A DNA stretch of 64,000 nt from Methanoculleus chikugoensis (GTDB taxonomy: Archaea; Halobacteriota; Methanomicrobia; Methanomicrobiales; Methanoculleaceae): contig NZ_FMID01000055.1 in the NCBI RefSeq assembly GCF_900095385.1, positions 22,360-86,359 of the forward strand, given 5' to 3'. Within the stretch, counting starts at the first letter, position 1; each line of letters starts with the position of its first letter. This document shows, piece by piece, positions 1 to 8,437 of the stretch. Both the position numbers and the translations under genes were made by a program. The notes under the pieces are model-generated. The model had not been told where the DNA came from and did not search any database. It was given only the letters and a program-made list of their open reading frames with translations.

Positions 1-101
1 CGGAGCACGTTCAGCGCCTCGCCGGCCGTGATATGGTCGATGACGGTGCCGTTCTTGATGGGGCTGACGAGCAGCCCTCGTGAGGGATCTTTCCGGCTCA
101 T
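1..101 (-). CDS. pyrI: Aspartate carbamoyltransferase regulatory chain, N-terminal part (cut by window edge)
   Basis: The 33 codons visible on the minus strand begin [18 protein letters not shown] and continue TVIDHITAGEALNVL. This matches the allosteric-domain start of PyrI, where the IKNGTVIDHI stretch lines the nucleotide effector site in characterised homologues. The ATG overlaps the pyrB stop by 4 bp (ATGA), so the two subunits are translationally coupled, as is usual for archaeal pyrBI. The zinc-binding C-terminal half lies outside the window. The family assignment rests on this short stretch plus the pyrB neighbour. Confidence 0.9.
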   Translation of the reverse strand, partial: MSRKDPSRGLLVSPIKNGTVIDHITAGEALNVL

Positions 102-994
102 CTCATCACCTCGTGGAGGAGCGCCATCCTGACGGGGACACCGTTCCTCGCCTGCTCGAAGTAGCGTGCGTACGGCGTGCGGTCGACCGCCGGGTCGATC
201 TCTCCCGCGCGCGGGAGCGGGTGGAGGATCATCAGCCGCTCTTTCACGCCGTCGAGCAGGTCGGTCGTGATCCGGTAACTGGACGCGACGTTGTAATAGG
301 ATGCCGAGTCCGGGAACCGTTCGCGCTGGATCCTCGTCACGTAGAGGACGTCGAGTTCCCGGATCGCCTCCTCGACGTTCGGGTGCTCGACGACCTCCAT
401 GCCGCGCTCCCGCAGTTCGAGGGCGATGTTTGCCGGCATCTCGAGCCCCCCCGGTGCAATCGTGTGCAGCGTGACGCCGTAGAGGGAGAGGGCAAGTGCA
501 AGTGAGTGCGCCGTCCTGCCGTAGCGGAGATCCCCTAAAAGCCCGACGTCGATCCCGTCGACCGGCATCGACTGCCTGATGGTGTAGAGGTCGAGCAGCG
601 TCTGGCTCGGGTGCTGCCCCGCGCCGTCGCCGGCGTTGATGATCGGCACCGTGGCGAACTCGCTTGCGAGTCTGGCCGCTCCCTCCTTCGGATGCCTGAG
701 CACGATGGCGTCCACGTAGCTGCTTATCACCCGGATGGTGTCTGCGAGCGTCTCTCCCTTGACGATTGAACTCGCCTCCACGGAATCGACGCTGATCGAC
801 TTTCCGCCGAGCCGGGCCATCGCCGTCGCAAACGACATCCTTGTCCTGGTGCTGGGCTCGAAGAAGAGAAGCGCCACGAGTTTGTCGTCAAGCATTCCGG
901 GCCGATAATTGCCGGTGTCGAACTCCTGCGCCCGGTCGAGCAGGTAATCGAGATCGCTCCTTTCAAAATCGCGGATCGAGATAATGTGATACAT
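98..994 (-). CDS. pyrB: Aspartate carbamoyltransferase catalytic chain
   Basis: Catalyses carbamoyl phosphate + aspartate to N-carbamoylaspartate, the committed step of pyrimidine synthesis, in the cytoplasm. The 298-residue length is normal for the family. Visible motifs are the carbamoyl-phosphate loop FEPSTRTR (about residues 45-52), HPSQTLLD near the middle, and [10 protein letters not shown] near the C-terminus. I chose the ATG at 994 ([10 protein letters not shown]) because family members begin here; the 30 codons further upstream look non-coding. A GGAAGG-like ribosome site lies just upstream, and a TATA-like GTATTTAG lies near 1096-1105 on this strand. It overlaps pyrI by 4 bp. Confidence 0.96.
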   Translation of the reverse strand: MYHIISIRDFERSDLDYLLDRAQEFDTGNYRPGMLDDKLVALLFFEPSTRTRMSFATAMARLGGKSISVDSVEASSIVKGETLADTIRVISSYVDAIVLRHPKEGAARLASEFATVPIINAGDGAGQHPSQTLLDLYTIRQSMPVDGIDVGLLGDLRYGRTAHSLALALSLYGVTLHTIAPGGLEMPANIALELRERGMEVVEHPNVEEAIRELDVLYVTRIQRERFPDSASYYNVASSYRITTDLLDGVKERLMILHPLPRAGEIDPAVDRTPYARYFEQARNGVPVRMALLHEVMR

Positions 995-1178
995 CGTGCG
1001 GCTACCTTCCGGGGCATTTGATCCGGCACGGGAGCCCGGATTGTTCCGCCCCTCTTCTCTCCTGAATAGTGGTTCGCCGCGCACCCACTAAATACCTTTT
1101 TTTCGGGGGCGTGCCCTACCCCCATGACAACCTTTGTCACCTTCGCCCGCCTCATACTATTTTCAGGAGAAGAAGCGC

Positions 1179-1367
1179 ATGTCCGAAGAGAATGTAGAGT
1201 ACGCGCCTGAAGTCTGCTGCCACTGCGAGGGGCTCGGGTGCATGTACTGCAACAAAACAGGCACCGTGATGGTGCCGCAACCCTCGCAGAAGTGCAGGCA
1301 CTGCGACGGGGAATGCTGCATTTATTGTGGCTACACCGGGTGGGAACACCCGCTGAAGGAACATTAA
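1179..1367 (+). CDS. Small DnaJ-type zinc-finger protein
   Basis: A 62-residue protein with two similar cysteine clusters: CCHCEGLGCMYCNKTG (about residues 12-27) and CRHCDGECCIYCGYTG. Both resemble the CxxCxGxG repeats of the DnaJ zinc-finger domain and should bind zinc. There is no J domain, so it is not a DnaJ. The ATG at 1179 is preceded by AGGAG at 1165-1169; an upstream ATG at 1134 adds an implausible N-terminus. It stands alone between divergent pyrB and convergent trmI. The function is unknown; an RNA- or protein-binding adaptor role is only a guess. Confidence 0.8.
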   Translation: MSEENVEYAPEVCCHCEGLGCMYCNKTGTVMVPQPSQKCRHCDGECCIYCGYTGWEHPLKEH

Positions 1368-1371
1368 CTCT

Positions 1372-2097
1372 CTATTTTCGCGCGACCGTGATGTAACCGC
1401 TGTGACCGACCCTGGTCGAGGGGCGGGTCCCCCGGGCGGAGCGCGTCAGTTCCCGTTCCATGCACTCGTAGCAGTGAACGTCGCGGAAGAGCGGCGTTGC
1501 GGCGTCGAGCGCGACGAACGTGTGTTCGAGGAACGGCGTGTAGCAGGAGAGATAGCCGCCGGGCGAGAGGAGCGAGAAGGCGTGCTCCACGTGTGCCGGC
1601 GTTATCGTGAGGTCAAGGTGCACGACGTCGAACTCGCCGGTCGCTTCGAGCATATCAGCGGCGACCACCTCGACGTTATCGAGTCGGGCGTTTCGGATGT
1701 TCTTCTCCGCGAGCCGGGCGAACTCCGGGCGCACCTCGTAGGTCTTCACGCTGCTGGCGATGCTCCCGAAGTAGATTGCGGCGACGCCGCTTCCGGTTCC
1801 GGCGTCGAGGACACAGTCGTCGCGGTTCATCCCCGTGTAGGCGATCACCATGCCGATGTCCTTCGGGAGCATGGGCGCGCCGCTCCGTTTTGCGTGGACG
1901 AAGAAGTCGGTCGGCCGGGGGCGCAGCACGGTGAACGGAACGTTGAGGTGAGTCCGGATCTCCTCTCCGGGGTTCATGCCCACGAGCGCCCCGAGATCGA
2001 TCATCCCCCGGTCGGTGGAGAACTTTCCTTCGCCCGCCGTCACGAAGTACTCGCGGTCATTGCCGACGAGCAGAAGACGTTCGCCGGTCTCGATCAT
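1372..2097 (-). CDS. trmI: tRNA (adenine-N1)-methyltransferase, TrmI family
   Basis: 241 residues, a S-adenosylmethionine-dependent methyltransferase of the archaeal TrmI type, which modifies A57/A58 in the T loop of tRNA. The N-terminal beta domain is followed by the AdoMet motif VLDAGTGSG (about 96-104), an acidic YEVRPEF strand end and the HLDLT motif expected near the active site. Conserved RPRPTDFFVHAKR precedes the fold. The start overlaps the end of the NAC gene by 4 bp, so it is the last gene of the RecJ/PUA/NAC/TrmI minus-strand operon. Confidence 0.9.
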   Translation of the reverse strand: MIETGERLLLVGNDREYFVTAGEGKFSTDRGMIDLGALVGMNPGEEIRTHLNVPFTVLRPRPTDFFVHAKRSGAPMLPKDIGMVIAYTGMNRDDCVLDAGTGSGVAAIYFGSIASSVKTYEVRPEFARLAEKNIRNARLDNVEVVAADMLEATGEFDVVHLDLTITPAHVEHAFSLLSPGGYLSCYTPFLEHTFVALDAATPLFRDVHCYECMERELTRSARGTRPSTRVGHSGYITVARK

Positions 2098-2435
2098 TGC
2101 TGCGCGAGTTTCAGGATCGCTTCGGCGATGTCGCCGCGGGTCTCGACGAGCGCCGCCCGTGCGGCCTCCTCGGTTGCCCCGGCCTGCGATGCAACGAGGG
2201 CGACGTCGTCGTCGGGGATCTCCGGGACGGCCTCTTCGAACCGGGCCTCCCCCGTGAGCTGGTAGGTGGTGACCCCCTGCATGGTGGTCGCGACGACCTG
2301 GGCATCGTCAAAGACGTAGTTTCCCGCGGGGGTGTAGATGACGACCTTCTCGACGCCCTCGATCTCCTCCATCTCCATGCCCATCTGCTTCATCATCTGC
2401 TTCATCTTTTTCGGGTTTATCTTTCCTGGAAACAT
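2094..2435 (-). CDS. nac: Nascent polypeptide-associated complex protein
   Basis: 113 residues, the archaeal homologue of alpha-NAC, which acts as a homodimer at the ribosome exit tunnel. The N-terminus is rich in Met and Lys (MFPGKINPKKMKQMMKQMG), followed by the NAC beta-barrel (about 25-65, EKVVIYTPAGNYVFDDAQV) and a C-terminal UBA domain (about 75-113, ALVASQAGATEEAARAAL). Its start overlaps the end of the upstream PUA gene by 19 bp, and its end overlaps trmI by 4 bp. This translation- and tRNA-related neighbourhood is common in Methanomicrobia. Confidence 0.95.
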   Translation of the reverse strand: MFPGKINPKKMKQMMKQMGMEMEEIEGVEKVVIYTPAGNYVFDDAQVVATTMQGVTTYQLTGEARFEEAVPEIPDDDVALVASQAGATEEAARAALVETRGDIAEAILKLAQQ

Positions 2436-2917
2436 TCGGAACCTCTCCCCTGCCGTACTTTTACCGCTACACCGTAATTAAATGCCAGTATCTCCCGCCC
2501 GGAGAGCAGGGCTGCCCCGGTGGCGAGGAGGACGTCGTCGCCGGTCACCACCAGCACCTCGTCCCCTGCGCGGATGCCCTCGTCGGCAGCGACGACGTGT
2601 TTCGCCATCGCGTTCTTCCCGTCCGCGATGAAGGGCGCCACGTCCTCCTGCACCGCCACCCGATAGGCCGGGGGGGCGAGATGGACGGCGAGCCGCTCCG
2701 CTGCGGCTATTCCGAGGGTCAGGCGGCCGTCCTGCGCGCGAACGGTCGCAAGCCTCTCCTTTCCGAGGCGCACCTGGCGGATGCGCCCGGTCGTCGAGAA
2801 CTGGAAGGCGCACTCGTCGGGGAAGATCGCGGCTCCGGCTCCTGCGCCGAACTGGAAGTCAGCTATCGTCCGGATCCGCCGAAGCGAACTGTCGTTTGAG
2901 TATTCGGTTGACACCAT
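2417..2917 (-). CDS. PUA-domain RNA-binding protein
   Basis: About 166 residues. The N-terminus (LRRIRTIADFQFG ... FPDECAFQFSTTGRIRQV) resembles the region before the PUA domain in archaeosine tRNA-guanine transglycosylases. The C-terminal half (AKHVVAADEGIRAGDEVLVV ... LATGAALLSGREILAFNYG) is a typical PUA domain, which binds structured RNA. I start at the ATG at 2917; an upstream ATG at 2923 and a GTG at 2914 are alternatives. The gene overlaps the RecJ-like gene by about 60 bp, which is long but supported by the conserved reading frame. Probably a tRNA- or rRNA-binding protein; its substrate is unknown. Confidence 0.85.
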   Translation of the reverse strand: MVSTEYSNDSSLRRIRTIADFQFGAGAGAAIFPDECAFQFSTTGRIRQVRLGKERLATVRAQDGRLTLGIAAAERLAVHLAPPAYRVAVQEDVAPFIADGKNAMAKHVVAADEGIRAGDEVLVVTGDDVLLATGAALLSGREILAFNYGVAVKVRQGRGSECFQER

Positions 2918-4256
2918 CAACAAACTCCTCTTCTGTATCGTGGGGGATGAATGCTCCGGCGGCGATCCGGTGCCCGCCGCCTGCGCCGCCGACCTCTGCC
3001 GCCGCCTCGATGAGCGCCTCGCAGAGATCGACCCCGCGGCCGAGCGCCCACTCGTTCGTCCGCATCGAGACCTTCGTCACCTCCGGCTCGTCCACCATCG
3101 CGGCGAGCACCATCATGGGCTTCTTCCAGTTCAGTTTGGAGAGCGCCATGCCTGCCCCGATCCCGACGATGGTGTCGGGGAAGCGGTCGCCGGTGTGGAC
3201 GTACTGGAGGTGCGAGAGTTCGGTGACTCCAGTATCAAGGATGTACTGGAGCAGGTCGCGGATGACCGTCCGGTGGTGGGCGAGCATATGCTCGGCGTCG
3301 CGATAGGCCTCCCCGCGCTCCCCGTGACAGATGCTGCTCCCTATCCGGGGTTTTGCCCACCGGCCGCAGGCGTTCAGGAGGGTGGCGTACTCGGAGGCGT
3401 TCCGGAGCGGCGTCCGCTCCGGTTCGTCGGGGAAGATGTAGGTCTCGGCGAGCAGGCGGTCGGTCTCCCTCCCGTGGGCAATGAGCTGCTGGGCGAGGGC
3501 GCTGATGATCGTGCGCCGGTCGTCGAACGGGAGTTCTTCCCAGACGAGCCACCCGCCTCGCGGGTTCTTCAGTTCGACGCCGAGCCGCTCGAGGAACCGG
3601 AGTGCGGCGTTCGTGTTGTTCGAGATTCCGTCGATATAGGGGTCGTCGCAGTAGCCGAGGCAGACATGGAGCGGGCGGGTGGACGTCCCGTAACAGTTCA
3701 GGTCGCGGCCCCGCACGAGGATGTTGCCGTACTCGACGCCGTCCTGGACGATCTCGCGTGCCGGACCGACCAGCCCGCAGTTCTCGCGGGCCATCATGTC
3801 CCCGACGTTCCCGATGACGGCGAGTTTGGCGAGGTCGATGTTTGTGGAATCGATCGCCTTTGCGACCAGGTAGGCGATCCCGGCGGCGCTCATCCGGGTG
3901 ATGCCGTAGTCAAGGCTGTTCACCTGGGGGTAGGCCGTGCCGGAGGGCTGGCCGACGTGGTGGTCGAGGATCAGGACTTCGTCGGCGGAAAGGCCGTGTT
4001 CCTCAAGAAGGTTCTGCTGCCCGGCCCCGAGGTCGGCGAAGAGTTTCAGGGACCCGTCCCTCGGGACATGGCGCATCGCCATCGGTTCGAGCTGGCGGAC
4101 GAAGACGGACGTGACGGGGATACCCTCGCGGGCAAGCGCCTGCGCAAGGATCGCCTCCGTGCTGATGCCGTCGGCGTCGATGTGGGAGACGATCGTCACC
4201 GACTCCGCATCACCGATGATATCCGCCGCTCTCCGCAGATCGTTCTCGAAGCCCAT
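2859..4256 (-). CDS. RecJ-like single-strand exonuclease (DHH phosphoesterase)
   Basis: 465 residues of the archaeal RecJ-like DHH family (GAN/RecJ-type). The DHH domain shows SHIDADG (about 24-30), ADLG, and LILDHH (98-100), which bind the catalytic manganese ions. The DHHA1 nucleic-acid-binding domain ends with GGAGGGHRIAAGAFI. Archaeal members act as 5'-3' exonucleases and associate with GINS at the replisome, or act in RNA turnover; the sequence does not decide between these. The ATG at 4256 fits family N-termini; a GTG at 4262 is possible. It is the first gene of the minus-strand run that continues with PUA, NAC and TrmI. Confidence 0.9.
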   Translation of the reverse strand: MGFENDLRRAADIIGDAESVTIVSHIDADGISTEAILAQALAREGIPVTSVFVRQLEPMAMRHVPRDGSLKLFADLGAGQQNLLEEHGLSADEVLILDHHVGQPSGTAYPQVNSLDYGITRMSAAGIAYLVAKAIDSTNIDLAKLAVIGNVGDMMARENCGLVGPAREIVQDGVEYGNILVRGRDLNCYGTSTRPLHVCLGYCDDPYIDGISNNTNAALRFLERLGVELKNPRGGWLVWEELPFDDRRTIISALAQQLIAHGRETDRLLAETYIFPDEPERTPLRNASEYATLLNACGRWAKPRIGSSICHGERGEAYRDAEHMLAHHRTVIRDLLQYILDTGVTELSHLQYVHTGDRFPDTIVGIGAGMALSKLNWKKPMMVLAAMVDEPEVTKVSMRTNEWALGRGVDLCEALIEAAAEVGGAGGGHRIAAGAFIPHDTEEEFVDGVNRILKRQFASADPDDS

Positions 4257-4980
4257 CTCCACAGTAGTGCGTCGTGAAGTGTCAATAATGCATGGGGGTG
4301 TGGAGGGTATCGGGGGGTTTGGGGCAGTCGGCGAAGTGGAGAACTGGAGCATGAGTGGCTTGAGTCTTCAAGCGACGGACTATGCAACCTGTTCCAGTGG
4401 TCGTCTGGGCGTGCCTAGTATGTCCCAACGTCGGAACAACCGCAACGATGAAGGCCCCGTACGCTGGCCTGCGTGGACTGCGCACCTGACGGTGCTCATG
4501 CTCCTGCCCTACGGCCAGTCGCCAGTCCAAGACCTTCGGTCTTCTCCAGCGATGTCCCCTGGGGACATCGCCTATCGCCACGCACTGCCCCCGCCCCTCG
4601 GGGCGGGGGAGGAGGTCGGAGGCCGGGCGGGGTGGGGGCACAGGTATAATCTTCAGAGGTAGAGACAGGGGAGGGGGGATGCTCCCCCTCCCCGTCAGCC
4701 TCTCCCCCAATGGCGATAGCCTGTGGAAATCCGTGTAAGGCACGTGCGGTCGAGAACAATCCCGACACCCGTGGGTGCACCGCGTATACGGCGTATGGTG
4801 CACGGTATGCGACCGAGCAATCCGGGCACCAGTGGGTGCACCGGTTGCACCCTGGCTGCTCGTCTGTCATCCCTCCCCTGAACCGGCAGTCTTCCCAGCA
4901 TCTCTCCGGGCGGAAACTAAAACTATCTAAGAAAGAAACGCCATAGCACCGATCAGACAACGCTCCTGGAGGGACGGGAC
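4257..4980. other. Gene-free intergenic region with repeats
   Basis: About 720 bases without a convincing gene. It holds an inverted copy of the G/C-rich terminal-inverted-repeat element (about 4555-4740). An imperfect direct repeat of about 55-60 bases follows (4744-4806 and 4807-4860, both containing GTGGGTGCACCG). Short palindromes such as GATGTCCCCTGGGGACATC lie near 4550-4568. Open frames here are compositional by-products of the repeats. The promoter of nnr probably lies near 4915-4935, where an A/T-rich patch (AAACTAAAACTATCTAAG) stands out. Confidence 0.7.
4555..4740 (-). repeat. G/C-rich terminal-inverted-repeat element, copy A (inverted)
   Basis: Copy A reads in the opposite direction to the copies at 28.5 and 63.9 kb. 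The core CACTGCCCCCGCCC ... GGGCGGGGTGGGGGC and the block GAGACAGGGGAGGGGGGATG ... TCAGCCTCTCCCCCAATGGCGATAG are reverse complements of blocks in those copies. The right end (TGGCGATAGCCTGTGGAAAT, then CCGTGTAAGG) corresponds to the terminal repeat. The left end is more diverged. Confidence 0.75.
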
Positions 4981-6384
4981 ATGACGACAAACGATATGCG
5001 GGATTTTCTGGAGACCGGTGTCATCGACGCCGGGCGGATGAGAGCGGTCGAGGGGAACGCCGTTGCGCTCGGCTACCCGTCGCTTCTGATGATGGAGAGC
5101 GCCGGGAGGGCGGTCGCGGACGCCGTCCTCGCCCGTAACCCCTCCCGCGTCCTCGTCCTCTGCGGGAGGGGGAACAACGGCGGCGACGGGATGGTGGCGG
5201 CCCGCTACCTCCAGCACCTCGATGCGGTCGACGTCGTCTACCCCGACTGCGGCTCGACGACTGCCTCGGCCGCCGTTCAGGCATCGCTCCTCCGGCACTG
5301 CTCCGTCACCCTCCACCCCGTCCGGTGTGCCGCAGACGTCGAGGCTCTCTCCCGCCTCTTTGACGGCGCCGACGTCATCGTCGACGCGATGCTCGGCACC
5401 GGGGCTTCGGGCGCGGTGCGGGAGCCGCTCGCGTCCCTCGTCGCCCGGGTGAACGCGAGCGGCGCCCCGGTCGTCGCCGTCGACATCCCCACCCCCGGGA
5501 TCCGTGCGAGCCGGATCGTATCCTTCCACCGGCCGAAGGTGGAGGGCGCGGACGTCGCGGATATCGGCATCCCGCTCGAGGCGGAGATATTCACCGGCCC
5601 GGGTGACCTCACGCTCATCCCGTCACGGAGATCGGAGGCCCACAAGGGCGCCGGCGGCGAGGTGCTCGTCGTCGGGGGCGGACCTTACCAGGGGGCGCCC
5701 TACATCGCGGCGATGGGGGCGCTCCGCGCCGGGGCCGACATCGTGCGGGTCGCCTCCCCCGCGTACGTCCCCATGCCCGACCTGATCTACGAGCGGCTGG
5801 AGGGGAAGGCGATCACCGTCGATCACCTGGAGACGATCCTCCCCCTCGTCGACCGCGCGGACGTCGTCGTCTGCGGCATGGGCCTCGGGAAGGAGAGCCA
5901 CGACGTCGTCCTCGCCGTCGCGGAGGCGGCGGAGAAGGCGATCTTTGATGCCGATGCGCTCTCCCGCCCCCTCCCGGCGGCGAAAGAGACGATTTACACC
6001 CCGCACGCAGGCGAGTTCGCCCGGATGACCGGGGCGGAGCCCCCGGCGGGTCCTGTCGCGCGCGGCCGGTGCGTGAAGGCCGCCGCAACGACCGGGACCA
6101 TCCTGCTCAAGGGCCCGGTCGATGTCATCTCGGACGGATCAAGGGTCAGGTTCAACCGGACCGGAACCCCCGCCATGACCGCCGGCGGGACGGGCGACCT
6201 CTTAGCCGGCATCGCGGGCGCGCTCTTCTGTCATCTCCCTGCGTTCGAGGCCGCCTGCATCGCCGCATACGTGAACGGCAGGGCCGGCATGCTTGCCGCG
6301 GAGGGGCGGGGAAGCGGCCTGCTCGCGACCGATATGCCCGACTATATTCCGGAGACCCTCTTCCGGCCCCCCGCGTCGGACTGA
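4981..6384 (+). CDS. nnr: Bifunctional NAD(P)H-hydrate epimerase / ADP-dependent dehydratase
   Basis: 467 residues joining the two NAD(P)HX repair activities. The N-terminal YjeF_N domain (about 1-215) carries GRGNNGGDG (62-70) and VDAMLGTG, and epimerises damaged NAD(P)H hydrates. The C-terminal ribokinase-like domain (about 220-467) has the dehydratase motifs HKGAGGEVLVVGG, CGMGLG, TPHAGEFARM and AGGTGDLLAGI. The ATG at 4981 has a good GGAGGGACGGGAC spacer upstream; the Met at 4996 is an alternative. moaC follows 58 bp later on the same strand. Confidence 0.95.
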   Translation: MTTNDMRDFLETGVIDAGRMRAVEGNAVALGYPSLLMMESAGRAVADAVLARNPSRVLVLCGRGNNGGDGMVAARYLQHLDAVDVVYPDCGSTTASAAVQASLLRHCSVTLHPVRCAADVEALSRLFDGADVIVDAMLGTGASGAVREPLASLVARVNASGAPVVAVDIPTPGIRASRIVSFHRPKVEGADVADIGIPLEAEIFTGPGDLTLIPSRRSEAHKGAGGEVLVVGGGPYQGAPYIAAMGALRAGADIVRVASPAYVPMPDLIYERLEGKAITVDHLETILPLVDRADVVVCGMGLGKESHDVVLAVAEAAEKAIFDADALSRPLPAAKETIYTPHAGEFARMTGAEPPAGPVARGRCVKAAATTGTILLKGPVDVISDGSRVRFNRTGTPAMTAGGTGDLLAGIAGALFCHLPAFEAACIAAYVNGRAGMLAAEGRGSGLLATDMPDYIPETLFRPPASD

Positions 6385-6442
6385 CCTGCCGATAGCCGCC
6401 TTCTTTTATCCCCTGAAAAAGAGAAGATCTCCTGCGATACAC

Positions 6443-6940
6443 ATGAGCGAGTCCGGCGAACACGGCAAGACCCCGGTCTTCACCCACATCGAGAACGACC
6501 GCGCACAGATGGTGGACATCTCGGGAAAGACCGAGGTCGTCCGGGAAGCGGTTGCGAGCGGCAGGATCTACCTCCGGAGCGAGACGCTCCGCGCTATCCG
6601 GGAAGGAACCGCGGTCAAGGGCAACGTTTTAGCGACCGCGCGGGTGGCGGCAACCCTCGCGGTGAAGGATACGCCGCGCCTCATCCCCATGTGCCACCCC
6701 ATACCGCTTGCAGGCATCACGATCGAGTTCGAGGAGGGCGACGGCTACATCGAGGCGATCGCCCGCGTGAAGTCCTACGGGAGGACGGGTGTCGAGATGG
6801 AAGCGCTCACCGGCGTCTCCACCGCCCTTCTCACCGTCTGGGACATGGTCAAGTCGGCGGAGAAAGACGAGAACGGGCAGTATCCCGTCACCCGGATGGA
6901 CGCCATCCGTGTCGTGGAGAAACGCAAGGGCGTGCAGTGA
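6443..6940 (+). CDS. moaC: Cyclic pyranopterin monophosphate synthase
   Basis: 165 residues. With MoaA it converts GTP to the first pterin intermediate of molybdopterin; methanogens need this cofactor for formylmethanofuran and formate dehydrogenases. Motifs include MVDISGK near the N-terminus, MCHPIPLAG in the core, [23 protein letters not shown] and a late KR pair. I chose the ATG at 6443 (MSESGEHGK) because family alignment begins at [14 protein letters not shown]; the upstream part of the open frame overlaps nnr. Confidence 0.95.
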   Translation: MSESGEHGKTPVFTHIENDRAQMVDISGKTEVVREAVASGRIYLRSETLRAIREGTAVKGNVLATARVAATLAVKDTPRLIPMCHPIPLAGITIEFEEGDGYIEAIARVKSYGRTGVEMEALTGVSTALLTVWDMVKSAEKDENGQYPVTRMDAIRVVEKRKGVQ

Positions 6941-7008
6941 ACCGCGGGATCGATCTTCCCACATGCCCCTTTGTGTGAAGGATCCGGCATCCAATTCCGA
7001 TATTTTGC

Positions 7009-7065
7009 TTCACGCGAAGAACGACGCTCCTGCGGAGCGGAGTTGGAGCCCCCGATGGGCGCGGG
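7009..7065 (+). repeat. Short hairpin repeat element, copy 1
   Basis: Begins with CACGCGAAGAACGAC, followed by a perfect hairpin CGCTCC-TGC-GGAGCG (7025-7039) and a second weaker one (GAGCCCCCGATGGGCGC). The same arrangement with different stem bases occurs at 28743-28785 and 51570-51640. It lies between moaC and the rpl15e promoter. Confidence 0.65.
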
Positions 7066-7078
7066 ACCCCGGGGGAAT

Positions 7079-7092
7079 CCTTTATTTGTGCT
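7079..7092 (+). promoter_or_regulatory. Probable TATA box for rpl15e
   Basis: CCTTTATTTGTGC is the only A/T-rich patch in the G/C-rich leader upstream of rpl15e and resembles the methanogen TTTATATA-type box. If used, it would give a leader of about 60-70 bases before the ATG at 7173. Confidence 0.5.
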
Positions 7093-7172
7093 CCCGTCAA
7101 CCTGTTAGGAACCACGGGATACGTCCCGGAAAGGAATGTGGCGGAAACGCTGAACCTGAGGTGATTCTAAAC

Positions 7173-7763
7173 ATGGCAAAATCGATGTATGCCTACGTAC
7201 GCGAGGCATGGAAACGGCCCGACCGGTCGGAAGTGAAGGCCCTCCTCTGGGAGCGGCTCCAGACCTGGCGGCGCGAAGGGAGTATCGTGCGCGTGGAGCA
7301 CCCGACCCGGATCGACCGGGCCCGGTCGCTCGGCTACAAGGCCAAGCAGGGGATCGTCGTCGTGCGGGTCAAAGTCCGCCGCGGCGGCCGAAGGAAGCCC
7401 CGGTACACCCGTGGACGCAGGACCGCCCGCATGGGCATGCGCCGGATGACCCCGGCAAAGAGCCTGCAGCGCATGGCCGAGGAGCGCGCATCCCGCAAGT
7501 TCCCGAACATGGAAGCCCTGAACTCCTACTGGGTCGGTGAGGACGGACGCTCCAAGTGGTTCGAGGTCATCATGGTCGACGGGCACCACCCGTCCATCAA
7601 GAGCGACCGCAACCTCGCATGGCTGGCGAACCCGGCTCACCGGGGCCGGGCGGAGCGCGGCAAGACCTCCGCCGGCATTAAGGGGCGCGGGATGCGGACG
7701 CGCGGACGTGGAACCGAGAAGACGCGCCCGAGCATCCGTTCTCACGCGAACCGGGGCAAATAA
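7173..7763 (+). CDS. rpl15e: Large ribosomal subunit protein eL15
   Basis: 196 residues, highly basic, with the eL15 signature [13 protein letters not shown] at the N-terminus, [23 protein letters not shown] in the middle and [15 protein letters not shown] later. The C-terminal tail ([18 protein letters not shown]) is typical of the archaeal protein. The ATG at 7173 follows a GAGGTGATTCTAAAC spacer. A T7 run after the stop marks a terminator, although rnp3 starts only 30 bases downstream. Confidence 0.97.
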   Translation: MAKSMYAYVREAWKRPDRSEVKALLWERLQTWRREGSIVRVEHPTRIDRARSLGYKAKQGIVVVRVKVRRGGRRKPRYTRGRRTARMGMRRMTPAKSLQRMAEERASRKFPNMEALNSYWVGEDGRSKWFEVIMVDGHHPSIKSDRNLAWLANPAHRGRAERGKTSAGIKGRGMRTRGRGTEKTRPSIRSHANRGK

Positions 7764-7768
7764 CTACC

Positions 7769-7775
7769 TTTTTTT
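7769..7775 (+). terminator. T-tract terminator after rpl15e
   Basis: Seven consecutive T residues a few bases past the eL15 stop, typical of archaeal intrinsic termination. It probably gives partial termination before the rnp3 operon. Confidence 0.5.
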
Positions 7776-7792
7776 CATACGGCCTACCCACG

Positions 7793-8437
7793 ATGAAGAT
7801 CACAGATGCCGGTATACATCCCTATCCTGCCGGTGACTCGACGGTTGCGCGCATGGCGCTCGAAGCGGGAGGACTCGGGTTCGATAGCGTCGTCGTTATC
7901 GGAGATGCCGCGCATCGGTCTTCCGGCGTCGAGGTTCTCCGGGGAGCCGTGATCGGTGCCTCTTCCGTAAAAGAGGTCTTGAAGAGGGTGCGCGATCCCG
8001 CCGTCCGGCGGGCCGACATCGTCTACGTCGACGCCGGGGATATCTCCTTCAACCGGGCGATCGTCTCGATCAAAGAGGTCAATGTCGTCAGGAGCATCCA
8101 TGCCACCCGGAGAAACGCCTTCGACCACGTCGCCGCACGGACGGCGTCGGAACATGGTGTGGCGGTGGACATCTCGATGGCTCCCATCATCCACCTCCGC
8201 GGGACGAAGCGCCAGAGAGCGCTGCAGCGGTATGCGGACGTCCTCTCGTTGCAGCGCCGATACGGCTTCCCGCTGACGATATCGTCGGACGCCCGCTCGA
8301 TACTCGGGCAGCGATCGGTTCGCGAGATCCGCGGTCTCTGCGCACTCTTCGGCATGACCGGGGCGGAAGTGACCGAAGCGCTCTCGTCAATCGGCCGGAT
8401 CGTCGAGCCGCACCGGCCCGTGAGGGTGGTCGAATGA
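7793..8437 (+). CDS. rnp3: Ribonuclease P protein component 3 (Rpp30)
   Basis: 214 residues, TIM-barrel-like Rpp30 protein of archaeal RNase P, which matures tRNA 5' ends. Diagnostic stretches are the N-terminal ITDAGIHPYPAG, the VDISMAPIIH strand and the late TISSDARS segment. The end overlaps the start of rnp2 by 4 bp (ATGA), giving co-translation with its RNase P partner. First gene of the superoperon that continues to pcc1. Confidence 0.93.
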   Translation: MKITDAGIHPYPAGDSTVARMALEAGGLGFDSVVVIGDAAHRSSGVEVLRGAVIGASSVKEVLKRVRDPAVRRADIVYVDAGDISFNRAIVSIKEVNVVRSIHATRRNAFDHVAARTASEHGVAVDISMAPIIHLRGTKRQRALQRYADVLSLQRRYGFPLTISSDARSILGQRSVREIRGLCALFGMTGAEVTEALSSIGRIVEPHRPVRVVE

